From contig JAKOOI010000275.1 in NCBI GenBank assembly GCA_022701475.1, positions 1 to 7,226 on the forward strand: a DNA stretch of 7,226 nucleotides. Reading direction: 5' to 3'. The notes beneath the pieces are model-generated. The model saw only the letters and a program-made list of their open reading frames with translations. It was not told the DNA's origin and did not search any database. The DNA comes from Weeksellaceae bacterium. GTDB taxonomy: Bacteria > Bacteroidota > Bacteroidia > Flavobacteriales > Weeksellaceae. Shown here piece by piece: positions 1-5,819 of this stretch (within the stretch, counting starts at the first letter, position 1; the number at the start of each line of letters is the position of its first letter). A program made the translations under genes and the position numbers.

Positions 1-1330
1 CATCGTCAATGCTGATGAAATTGTTCTGCTTATAGGCATTCAAACCGAAAATATCCAGCATGGCCGAATGTTTGGAGGCTTCAAAAGCTTTTTCATAATC
101 AAATCCGGTGATCTCTTTGGCCATGGCGTCGGCAATGACAGAAACCGAATGGTACCCGATCATGCATTCCGTTTCGTTGGAAGCAAGTTCCCACACCGGA
201 AGTTTTCCGCCCTGTTCGTACTGTTTGATAAACGTATTGATGAAGTCGGCTGTTCTTTTACGGTCAATTAATGTCATTAGAGGATGGGCCCCTCTGAATG
301 TATCCCAAAGAGAAAATACGGAATAATAATCGAATCCTTTAGCCATATAAAACTTATTGTCACGGCCCCTGTATTTCCCGTCTGCATCCATATTGATGTT
401 CGGCTGGGTAAAAACGTGATACATGGCCGTGTAAAAAACGGTCAGCTTATCTTTATCGGACGATTTCACTTCGATTTTAGAGAGTTCCTGATCCCAGTCT
501 GCAGCGGCCTGCTTTCTTACGGCTTCAAAATCATTGGACTGACCTTCTGCCAGCATATTTTTTCCGGCTCCTTCATAGCCCGTTGGGGAAATGGAAACTT
601 TTACGGAAATTTTTTCGCCTTTTTTTACTTTGGAAGAAAACGCAAGTGCCACTTTGGTTCCCGTGAAAAGATTATTCTCAATCTTTCCGTTCACCACCTG
701 TTTCGAAATTTTCAAAGGTTTTGAAAACTCAATCCTGGCGTAGATGTATTGATTGGTGGCCCAGGCTTCACTTCTGCGGAAAACTTCAATGGTTTTGCTG
801 TCGATAACCCTTACTTCACCTTCCAGTAGTTTATCCCGGTGGTTTAAATCCAAAATGATGTTGGCGTCTCCGGCATTGTTGAACGTGTATTCATGATAAC
901 CCACTCTTTTGGTTGTGGTTAAGCGGACATCAATATTGTGCTTATCCAGTTTTACCGAATAGAACCCTGCGGAAGCCTTTTCGTTTTTATGTGAAAATGA
1001 TGACGAATATTCTTTCGGCGTGAGCCCCGGTTTTCCCATCGTCGGCATCAGCATGATGTCCCCGTAATCCGAAACACCCGTACCATTAAGATGCGTATGT
1101 GAAAATCCGTAGATCACGGAATCGGAGTAGTGGTAGCCGCTGCAGCCGTCCCAGCTCCCGTCGATCCTTGTATCGGGAGAAAGCTGTACCATTCCGAAAG
1201 GCACGATGGCTCCCGGAAACGTATGCCCGTGGCCGCCTGTCCCGATAAAGGGATTCACGTATTGCGAATAATGCTGCGAAAACAGATTATGGGCAATGAT
1301 CCCAAAAAGAACGATGAATAACCTTTTCAT
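1..1330 (-). CDS. GH92 family alpha-mannosidase-like glycosidase, N-terminal part (cut by window start)
   Basis: The reverse strand from the ATG at 1330 reads open for 443 codons to the window edge. The start MKRLFIVLFGIIAHNLFSQ looks like a signal peptide of about 19 residues, so the protein is exported to the periplasm or outside. Family marks follow: VNPFIGTGGHGHTFPGA (25-41), PFGMVQLSPDTR (44-55), WDGCSGYHYSD (60-70), GFSHTHLNGTG, then LWDTFRGAHPL (W342, D343, R346) and a NETECMIGYHSV block (N385-E386-T387). These match the N-terminal beta-sandwich and the first part of the (alpha/alpha)6 barrel of glycoside hydrolase family 92, calcium-dependent exo-alpha-mannosidases that trim mannose from N-glycans or mannans. 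GH92 proteins are usually about 740-760 residues, so some 300 C-terminal residues, probably including the catalytic acid and base, lie outside. Exact linkage specificity cannot be read from this part. It is transcribed divergently from the Mrp gene. Confidence 0.93.
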   Translation of the reverse strand, partial: MKRLFIVLFGIIAHNLFSQHYSQYVNPFIGTGGHGHTFPGAIVPFGMVQLSPDTRIDGSWDGCSGYHYSDSVIYGFSHTHLNGTGVSDYGDIMLMPTMGKPGLTPKEYSSSFSHKNEKASAGFYSVKLDKHNIDVRLTTTKRVGYHEYTFNNAGDANIILDLNHRDKLLEGEVRVIDSKTIEVFRRSEAWATNQYIYARIEFSKPLKISKQVVNGKIENNLFTGTKVALAFSSKVKKGEKISVKVSISPTGYEGAGKNMLAEGQSNDFEAVRKQAAADWDQELSKIEVKSSDKDKLTVFYTAMYHVFTQPNINMDADGKYRGRDNKFYMAKGFDYYSVFSLWDTFRGAHPLMTLIDRKRTADFINTFIKQYEQGGKLPVWELASNETECMIGYHSVSVIADAMAKEITGFDYEKAFEASKHSAMLDIFGLNAYKQNNFISIDD

Positions 1331-1349
1331 AGATAAAAATTAAATTTCC

Positions 1350-1379
1350 CTAAAATACTATAAAATTCGTTTTCGCAAA
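1350..1379 (-). promoter_or_regulatory. Candidate Bacteroidetes-type promoter of the GH92 gene
   Basis: On the reverse strand there is TTTG (1379-1376), an 18-nt spacer, and TATTTTAG (1357-1350), one mismatch from the Bacteroidetes -7 consensus TAnnTTTG. Transcription would begin near 1345, giving a leader of about 15 nt before the ATG at 1330. The region is A/T-rich, so a chance match is possible. Confidence 0.4.
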
Positions 1380-1429
1380 AGAAAATATCTATCAGTCCCT
1401 TTACTTATTCTAAATAGCTAAAAATTACG

Positions 1430-1437
1430 TAAATTTG
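1430..1437 (+). promoter_or_regulatory. Candidate -7 box of the mrp-nifU operon promoter
   Basis: TAAATTTG is a full match to the Bacteroidetes TAnnTTTG box and ends 19 nt before the ATG at 1457, implying a very short leader of roughly 10-15 nt. No clear TTTG -33 element lies 18-20 nt upstream, so the assignment rests on the -7 box and its position. Confidence 0.5.
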
Positions 1438-1456
1438 TAAACAATTTATTTAGTTT

Positions 1457-2563
1457 ATGTTGACGAAAGAAAAGGTTCAGGATTTCCTTAAAGAAATAGA
1501 AGTTGATGATTTGGTGAACAACCTGCAGATCATGGGCGCTGATGTATATATAGACATGACGGCACACTCTCCGGCCATGCATGAAAAGAAAAAACTGGAG
1601 GCAGCGATGAAACAGGCGTTTGCCAGTGAATTTGGGGAAGAAGTGAATCTTAAGTTAAAGATCGTTTCTCCGGAACCGAGTGAAATTCAGCAAAGTCAGA
1701 TCAAAGGGAAGCAGATTCCCGGGATTCAGAATATTATCGCTATCGCTTCCGGCAAAGGAGGGGTAGGGAAATCCACGGTTTCTGCCAATATGGCGGTGAC
1801 TTTGGCAAAAATGGGCTTTAAAGTAGGATTACTGGATGCCGATATTTACGGGCCGTCCGTTCCTACCATGTTCGATACCGAAGGAGAAAAACCGGTCTCC
1901 GTGGAAATAAATGGCAAAAACCTGATGAAGCCTGTGGAAAACTACGGGGTGAAAATGCTGTCGATCGGGTATTTTTCAGGGTCCAACCAGGCAGTGGTCT
2001 GGAGAGGGCCGATGGCATCAAAAGCCCTGAACCAGATGATCCGTGATGCCGCCTGGGGCGAGCTGGACTTTTTACTGATTGACCTTCCGCCGGGAACGGG
2101 TGATATTCATTTGTCCATCATCCAGGAAGTTCCGGTAACCGGAGCGGTTATCGTAAGTACGCCACAGCACGTTGCCCTGGCAGATGTTAGAAAAGGAATT
2201 GCCATGTTCCAGATGGAAAGCATCAACATTCCTGTGCTTGGATTAATCGAAAATATGGCGTATTTTACCCCGGAAGAATTGCCGGAAAACAAATATTACA
2301 TTTTCGGAAAACAGGGAGCACAGTACCTGGCTGAAGACCTGGGGATTCCTGTACTGGGAGAGATTCCTCTGATCCAGAGCATCAGGGAGGCAGGAGATGT
2401 CGGAAGACCGGCGGCGCTGCAGGAAGGTTCTGCCATTGCAGCAATTTATACTGAAACTGCCCGCCAGATGGTGGAAAGCCTGGTAGAAAGAAACAAAAGC
2501 CTTCCTCCTACCGAAGCGGTAAAAATTACCACCATGGCAGGCTGCTCGCCAAAAGCAAAATAA
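1457..2563 (+). CDS. Mrp/NBP35 family P-loop ATPase, Fe-S cluster carrier type
   Basis: This 368-residue protein belongs to the Mrp (ApbC) branch of the SIMIBI P-loop NTPases, cytosolic proteins that hold and deliver Fe-S clusters in an ATP-dependent way. Residues 1-70 are a degenerate MIP18/DUF59-like domain with HSPAMH where a cysteine-containing motif is usual. The ATPase core follows: deviant Walker A GKGGVGKST (99-107), DADIYGPS (127-134), DLPPGTGD (209-216) and TPQHVALADVRKG (235-247). In most Mrp proteins a CxxC sits after ENM and before the IFG motif; here the stretch is ENMAYF-TPEELPENKYY-IFG (265-284), with no cysteine. The only cysteine in the whole protein is C363 in the tail AGCSPKAK. 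I recall the same TPEELPENKYY stretch in other Bacteroidetes homologues, so this looks like a lineage trait. It precedes the NifU-domain gene by 26 nt, probably in one operon. Often named mrp or apbC; I leave the symbol blank because the cluster site differs. Confidence 0.93.
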   Translation: MLTKEKVQDFLKEIEVDDLVNNLQIMGADVYIDMTAHSPAMHEKKKLEAAMKQAFASEFGEEVNLKLKIVSPEPSEIQQSQIKGKQIPGIQNIIAIASGKGGVGKSTVSANMAVTLAKMGFKVGLLDADIYGPSVPTMFDTEGEKPVSVEINGKNLMKPVENYGVKMLSIGYFSGSNQAVVWRGPMASKALNQMIRDAAWGELDFLLIDLPPGTGDIHLSIIQEVPVTGAVIVSTPQHVALADVRKGIAMFQMESINIPVLGLIENMAYFTPEELPENKYYIFGKQGAQYLAEDLGIPVLGEIPLIQSIREAGDVGRPAALQEGSAIAAIYTETARQMVESLVERNKSLPPTEAVKITTMAGCSPKAK

Positions 2564-2589
2564 TCATTCAACAAGCCGAAAACCAAAAT

Positions 2590-2838
2590 ATGGAAACAAA
2601 TATAGCACACGAAGATACCGTAACCCGAGTAATGGAAGCCCTTGAAAGCATCCGCCCGTTTTTGAACAAAGACGGAGGCGATATCGAGCTGATCGATGTA
2701 AAAGACAGCCTGGTATACGTTAAGCTTCTAGGAAACTGCTCCGGATGTTCGCTGAATTTTTCTACCCTGAAATTAGGGGTGGAAAACACCATCAAACAAC
2801 ATGCTCCGGAAATTGAAAGGGTGGTAAGCGTGGAGTAA
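2590..2838 (+). CDS. NifU C-terminal domain protein (Nfu-type Fe-S scaffold)
   Basis: An 82-residue protein that consists almost entirely of the NifU C-terminal (Nfu) domain. It shows the typical IRPFLNKDGGDIELIDV block (21-37), then the cluster-binding CSGC motif (C50, C53), then TLKLGVENTIKQHAPEI. In this family the two cysteines of each subunit bind an Fe-S cluster, commonly a [4Fe-4S] shared across a dimer, which is passed to apo-enzymes in the cytosol. It lacks the N-terminal A-type-like domain of E. coli NfuA and the IscU-like part of full NifU. The start is the first ATG, preceded by an A-rich stretch, 26 nt after the Mrp-type gene. A terminator follows immediately, so the operon most likely ends here. 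Co-transcription with a Mrp protein lacking its own CxxC suggests that they act as partners; that is inference. Confidence 0.93.
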   Translation: METNIAHEDTVTRVMEALESIRPFLNKDGGDIELIDVKDSLVYVKLLGNCSGCSLNFSTLKLGVENTIKQHAPEIERVVSVE

Positions 2839-2860
2839 AAGTAAAAAAAATATATTTTTC

Positions 2861-2890
2861 AGACAGGTCCTTACGGGTCTGTCTTTTTTA
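2861..2890 (+). terminator. Rho-independent terminator of the mrp-nifU operon
   Basis: A 10-bp stem AGACAGGTCC / GGGTCTGTCT (8 Watson-Crick and 2 G-U pairs in RNA) with a TTAC loop is followed by a run of T at 2884-2889. It lies 22 nt after the nifU-domain stop codon. An A-run at 2843-2850 lies upstream, though a spacer separates it from the stem. Confidence 0.85.
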
Positions 2891-3525
2891 TTGTTATTCT
2901 CTTTATCCCTGTACTGAAACTTTTCATCCTGTACAATAAAAATATTTTTCCGATCCATCATCCTGAGAACCGGTTTTCCGATAAGAGCGGGTTATTCCGG
3001 TTGAACTGAAATTTACATTCCGTAATGCCTGATAAAGAACATTAAGGAATCAAAAATATTCAGAAAGATCACCCGTTTTTTGTTTTGCGTGATAAGTGAC
3101 TGATGAACAAATTTTTAATCACACCTGAGAAACGGTATTATAATATAATCCTGCTATATGAAAGGAGATAAAGCACGTCTTTTAAGAAACCCTTAAAGAA
3201 AAATTATGATTCTTTTATAGTAATAATTCTACTTTCTCGTGACAATTTAAATCTTACTTTTGTAGTGAATTATTCAGACCGGTACAGAATGCAGGGGAGA
3301 CATATTTCACTTTTATGTAATAAGGTAACGAAGAATCAGAATGGGTATTCGTCTCATGCTTTCACAGGCAGGAAAACCATAGGGTAAACTGTCTTCAGTT
3401 CCCTGATACAAATAGAACAGATCATTTTGGATCTGCCGGTTTTGGTCTGTAACTTGTAGTGAAATTTTAAAATTAAACAGAAGCTCTGATTTTCCTGACC
3501 GGGAAAGCGGATTAAACTAAATACT
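2891..3525. other. Long noncoding interval upstream of the response regulator
   Basis: About 635 bp with frequent stops in all frames and no convincing protein; possible ORFs here are short and unlike any family I know. Small structures: CCTGTAC repeated at 2908-2914 and 2928-2934 (20-bp period), AACCGG/CCGGTT inverted repeat at 2968-2973 and 2997-3002, a reverse-strand TATTTTTG box at 3058-3051 without a -33 partner, and a perfect 6-bp hairpin CAGATC-ATTTTG-GATCTG at 3418-3435. The best element is the plus-strand promoter at 3233-3262. The rest is unexplained. Confidence 0.6.
3233..3262 (+). promoter_or_regulatory. Candidate Bacteroidetes-type promoter upstream of the response regulator
   Basis: TTTC (3233-3236), an 18-nt spacer, then TACTTTTG (3255-3262), a full match to the TAnnTTTG -7 consensus with one mismatch in the -33 TTTG. 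A start site near 3268 would leave a leader of about 258 nt before the ATG at 3526, unusually long beside the 10-15 nt implied at the other promoters here. It could instead drive a separate small RNA. Confidence 0.5.
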
Positions 3526-4140
3526 ATGAAAAATATACTCATTGCAGATGGTCATTATGTTGTACGGACGGGTACGGCGCTGGTGCTGAAGTCTAAACTC
3601 CAATATCCGTGTACGATTGATTTCGCTGAGACTTATTCTGAAACCAAAATAAAAATTACTGAAAAAAACTATGATCTTCTGATCCTTGATATCGATATTC
3701 CCGAAGGTATTTACAAGGCTATGGTAAAGGATCTTAAGAAGAAACAGAAACACCTTAAAATCCTGCTTTTCGCTTTGTATGATGACAATGTCGGAATACA
3801 GTATATAGAAGAGGGTGCAGCCGGATACCTGAATAAAGGGGCCTCGGAAACTGAAATCCTGGAGAGCATTTCAGGCATATTTGAGGAAGGCTACCATTAC
3901 AGCGTGGAGATGATGAAAAAGCTGGTATCCCAGTCTGCCGAAAGCCATTCTGTAGAGCGGCTTTCAAAAAGGGAGTTCCAGATCTTTAAGCTGCTGGCGG
4001 AAGGCAACGGGAATATCGAAATTTCCAATACGCTGAATTTAAAAATGTCCACCATCAGTACCTACAAAAAGAAGATTTTTGAGAAGCTGCAGGCAAAAAA
4101 CGTTGTGGATCTGGTACGGATTTACGATGATATCCATTAA
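3526..4140 (+). CDS. NarL/LuxR-family response regulator with atypical receiver domain
   Basis: A 204-residue cytosolic DNA-binding regulator. Residues 1-120 are a receiver domain: ILIADGHYVVRTG at the start, the expected phospho-acceptor D55 in DLLILDIDIPE, and the conserved lysine K104 in GYLNKG. Residues 146-200 are a LuxR-type helix-turn-helix beginning LSKREFQIFKLLAEG and including the recognition region STISTYKKKIFEKL, where most relatives have TV..H. Two receiver residues depart from the norm: the acidic pair is D8-G9 instead of Asp-Asp, and the Thr/Ser at the end of beta-4 is A83. The first change should weaken Mg2+ binding and the second the usual switch, so phosphorylation control may be altered or absent. 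No histidine kinase is visible next to it, so it is an orphan here. Its target genes cannot be inferred. The start is the first ATG, preceded by AAACTAAATACT. Confidence 0.9.
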   Translation: MKNILIADGHYVVRTGTALVLKSKLQYPCTIDFAETYSETKIKITEKNYDLLILDIDIPEGIYKAMVKDLKKKQKHLKILLFALYDDNVGIQYIEEGAAGYLNKGASETEILESISGIFEEGYHYSVEMMKKLVSQSAESHSVERLSKREFQIFKLLAEGNGNIEISNTLNLKMSTISTYKKKIFEKLQAKNVVDLVRIYDDIH

Positions 4141-4180
4141 GCAGGCAACACAGCATAGGCCTGCCGGGTTTATTTTTATT
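4141..4180 (+). terminator. Terminator after the response regulator gene
   Basis: GCAGGC (4141-4146) pairs perfectly with GCCTGC (4159-4164) across a 12-nt loop and is followed by CGGGTTTATTTTTATTTT. It begins directly after the stop codon. The T-rich tail overlaps the stop of the convergent barstar-like gene at 4176-4178. The reverse strand lacks a clear T-run after the stem, so it serves mainly the plus strand. Confidence 0.65.
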
Positions 4181-4889
4181 TTAAAATAACCCTGATATGG
4201 AAGCTTTCAAAAATAGCCATGATGTCAGTGAAATTTCTCTTCAGCAGTTTTTTGCTTCTCTGATGGTTGACCCAGGTTATTTCCGAAATGGATTTCACAC
4301 CGAAGCTTCCCCGCAGACAATCCGTCAGGGCACCTTTGTTCCTGCCGAAATATCCGGTACTACCGTGTATTTCCTCACCAAGCGCGCAATAGAATCCGTC
4401 CTCGTTATGGAACCGGCTGCCATCAATGCGGATGAACAGATTTTCCCTGTCGGGCCTGGGTTGCGTAATATGCATTGCAAATACCAGCCACCCCTGTAAT
4501 TCATCCCTGTTCAGTTTTTTCCAGCAATCCTTTCCGCTGATTTCATTGTTAAGGTACATTCGCAAGGACCTTTGAAAACCTTTGGGTTTAAACCATACAT
4601 ACCCGCTTAAACAGACTGTATTCCGTTTGCACTTGCTGATGCTGATGCTGCTTATAAAGGTGGAATGAATCACTGAGCCATTTGCATCAAGCATGTGGAT
4701 AAAACCGTTATGATCATAAGTCAAAGCTGCTTTTTCGATTTCATATTTCAACTTTGCAGTATCCTGAACATTGATCAGCCTGAGTTTCCGGTAGCCTGTA
4801 TTCGATCTGTCGCTTTCAAGATTTCTTACCTCGCTGATGAAGGTAATCAGGTTGTTTTCAGGACCTGTATCGAGGGAAAATGCAAACAT
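4176..4889 (-). CDS. Two-part protein with C-terminal barstar-like domain
   Basis: A 237-residue protein with no signal peptide or membrane segment, so probably cytosolic. The last ~87 residues resemble barstar, the tight protein inhibitor of the ribonuclease barnase: LFIRIDGSRFH (151-161), FYCALGEEI (166-174), GYFGRNKGALTDCLRG (179-194), ITWVNHQRSKKLL, and a final beta strand HIRVILK. Aligned by eye with barstar, D190 matches the key D39 and Y180 matches Y29, but D35 and W38 are replaced by G186 and T189. The target may therefore not be barnase-like. Residues 1-150 form a separate, probably alpha/beta region that I do not recognise. Barstar-fold proteins are known as nuclease inhibitors and as immunity proteins in toxin systems, but no toxin gene is visible here. 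The ATG is 4 nt after the sirtuin stop on the same strand, which suggests translational coupling. Function beyond the fold is unknown. Confidence 0.82.
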   Translation of the reverse strand: MFAFSLDTGPENNLITFISEVRNLESDRSNTGYRKLRLINVQDTAKLKYEIEKAALTYDHNGFIHMLDANGSVIHSTFISSISISKCKRNTVCLSGYVWFKPKGFQRSLRMYLNNEISGKDCWKKLNRDELQGWLVFAMHITQPRPDRENLFIRIDGSRFHNEDGFYCALGEEIHGSTGYFGRNKGALTDCLRGSFGVKSISEITWVNHQRSKKLLKRNFTDIMAIFESFHIRVILK

Positions 4890-4893
4890 GCTG

Positions 4894-5727
4894 TTATTTT
4901 TGGAGTTTTATATTTCTGATGATTTCATCAATCCATCTCAAGGCTTCAGTTGATGTTTCCCGGACAATGAGTTTATTTTTTTTATTCCTGATCAATTCTG
5001 TAAAATGATTGTCTTCCGTATTGATATCAACAAGGGTTGCTCCGTATTTCAATGCGGTCTCTGCGATGGCGAAAGGAAGATTGGTGGCACCGGATGTCCC
5101 GATGATAAAGAGAATTCCGCTGTTTTTGGCAGCCTTTAATGCACTGAATCTTTTATGGGTTTTCTCGTCATAATATTCGTCAAACCATAAAATGTTCGGC
5201 CGCATCCAATGCCCGCAGTTCCGGCAGGTCAGAAGCTCGGTATCACGTTCCGTAAGTTCTTCATCTCTATTTTTTCCGGTGATTTCTTCAGGAAGATCGA
5301 TAATTTCCCTGCATCCGTTCGAACATTTGATTTCCCTGCTGTTTCCGTGGATTTCATAAATCCTGCGGCTTCCAGCCCGCCGGTGGAGATGATCTATATT
5401 CTGGGTAATCAATTGAAATCTGTCATTCAGTACATCTTCAATACCGGAAAGTAGGAAATGGCTTTCATTCGGTTCCGCACTTTCAAACATCTTCTTCCTG
5501 AATAGGGCATATTGCAAGACTTCTTCAGGATGCTGTTTAAAATAGGCCAGCGTACCGAATTCTTCAGGTTTATGAAATGTTGTTCCTTTCACCCATATTC
5601 CGTCTGTGCCACGGTACGTAGGAATGCCGCTGTCGTATGAAATTCCCGCTCCGGTAAGAAAGGTGAAAAGGTTCCGTTTTTCTTTGCGGTAAACCTGGCG
5701 GATGATGTTTTCCAATTGTTCTTTCAT
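4894..5727 (-). CDS. Sir2-family NAD+-dependent deacylase (sirtuin)
   Basis: A 277-residue single-domain sirtuin, close to the length of bacterial CobB-like enzymes. Numbered from the ATG at 5727: NAD+-binding TGAGISYDSGIPTYRG (25-40), TQNIDHLHRRAG (108-119), catalytic H127 in YEIHGN, four zinc cysteines C135, C139, C168 and C171, RPNILWFDEYYDE, and GTSGATNLPF for the Rossmann fold. These enzymes use NAD+ to remove acyl groups from lysines in the cytosol, releasing nicotinamide. Two oddities: the first zinc pair is spaced CX3C instead of CX2C, and the YxxR pair that marks succinyl/malonyl specificity in CobB and SIRT5 is not in register (QYALFR, with Y four residues before R), so acyl preference is uncertain. 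I prefer the ATG at 5727 to an in-frame TTG at 5754 because the candidate promoter lies between them and would exclude the TTG from the transcript. It is followed 4 nt later by the barstar-like gene. Confidence 0.93.
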   Translation of the reverse strand: MKEQLENIIRQVYRKEKRNLFTFLTGAGISYDSGIPTYRGTDGIWVKGTTFHKPEEFGTLAYFKQHPEEVLQYALFRKKMFESAEPNESHFLLSGIEDVLNDRFQLITQNIDHLHRRAGSRRIYEIHGNSREIKCSNGCREIIDLPEEITGKNRDEELTERDTELLTCRNCGHWMRPNILWFDEYYDEKTHKRFSALKAAKNSGILFIIGTSGATNLPFAIAETALKYGATLVDINTEDNHFTELIRNKKNKLIVRETSTEALRWIDEIIRNIKLQK

Positions 5728-5741
5728 GGTTTTAAAAAAGG

Positions 5742-5771
5742 TAAAGCTACTCAATTTTCCCGTAATGAAAA
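5742..5771 (-). promoter_or_regulatory. Candidate promoter of the sirtuin/barstar-like pair
   Basis: On the reverse strand TTTT (5771-5768), an 18-nt spacer, then TAGCTTTA (5749-5742), one mismatch from each of TTTG and TAnnTTTG. Transcription would begin near 5737, about 10 nt before the ATG at 5727. The -33 element coincides with the T-run of the upstream gene's terminator. Confidence 0.4.
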
Positions 5772-5792
5772 AGCCCCGGGATGACCCGGAGC
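5768..5792 (-). terminator. Rho-independent terminator of the choice-of-anchor gene
   Basis: On the reverse strand GCTCCGGG-TCAT-CCCGGGGC forms an 8-bp stem (one G-U pair) with a 4-nt loop, followed by TTTTT (5772-5768). It sits 27 nt after the stop codon of the secreted protein gene and separates it from the sirtuin gene. Confidence 0.85.
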
Positions 5793-5819
5793 CTGGTTTA
5801 ATCGATCAAATTCTATATG

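Noticed and set aside
284..724. Plus-strand open frame of 146 codons
   Set aside because: Antisense to the GH92 gene, which shows unbroken family motifs; the frame is a shadow of its codon use.
2773..2961. Minus-strand open frame running across the terminator at 2861-2890
   Set aside because: It overlaps the nifU-domain gene and reads through a hairpin; low-complexity composition and no family resemblance.
3341..3382. A 13-residue open frame in the response regulator leader, as a possible leader peptide
   Set aside because: No ribosome-binding signal, no regulatory codon run, and no paired terminator hairpin; the length is expected by chance.
3441..3457. Second promoter closer to the response regulator (TAACTTGT with TTTG 20 nt upstream)
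   Set aside because: Two mismatches in the -7 box make it no better than background in A/T-rich DNA.
4197..4499. Plus-strand open frame of 100 codons
   Set aside because: It lies wholly antisense to the barstar-like gene, whose family motifs are clear on the other strand, and its own translation resembles nothing.
4176..5727. A complete barnase-barstar toxin-antitoxin system
   Set aside because: The partner gene is clearly a sirtuin, not a ribonuclease, and no nuclease is encoded in the window, so only an inhibitor-like domain can be claimed.
5728..5754. Upstream TTG start for the sirtuin, adding nine residues
   Set aside because: The candidate -7 box lies inside this stretch, and family length and the more usual ATG favour 5727.
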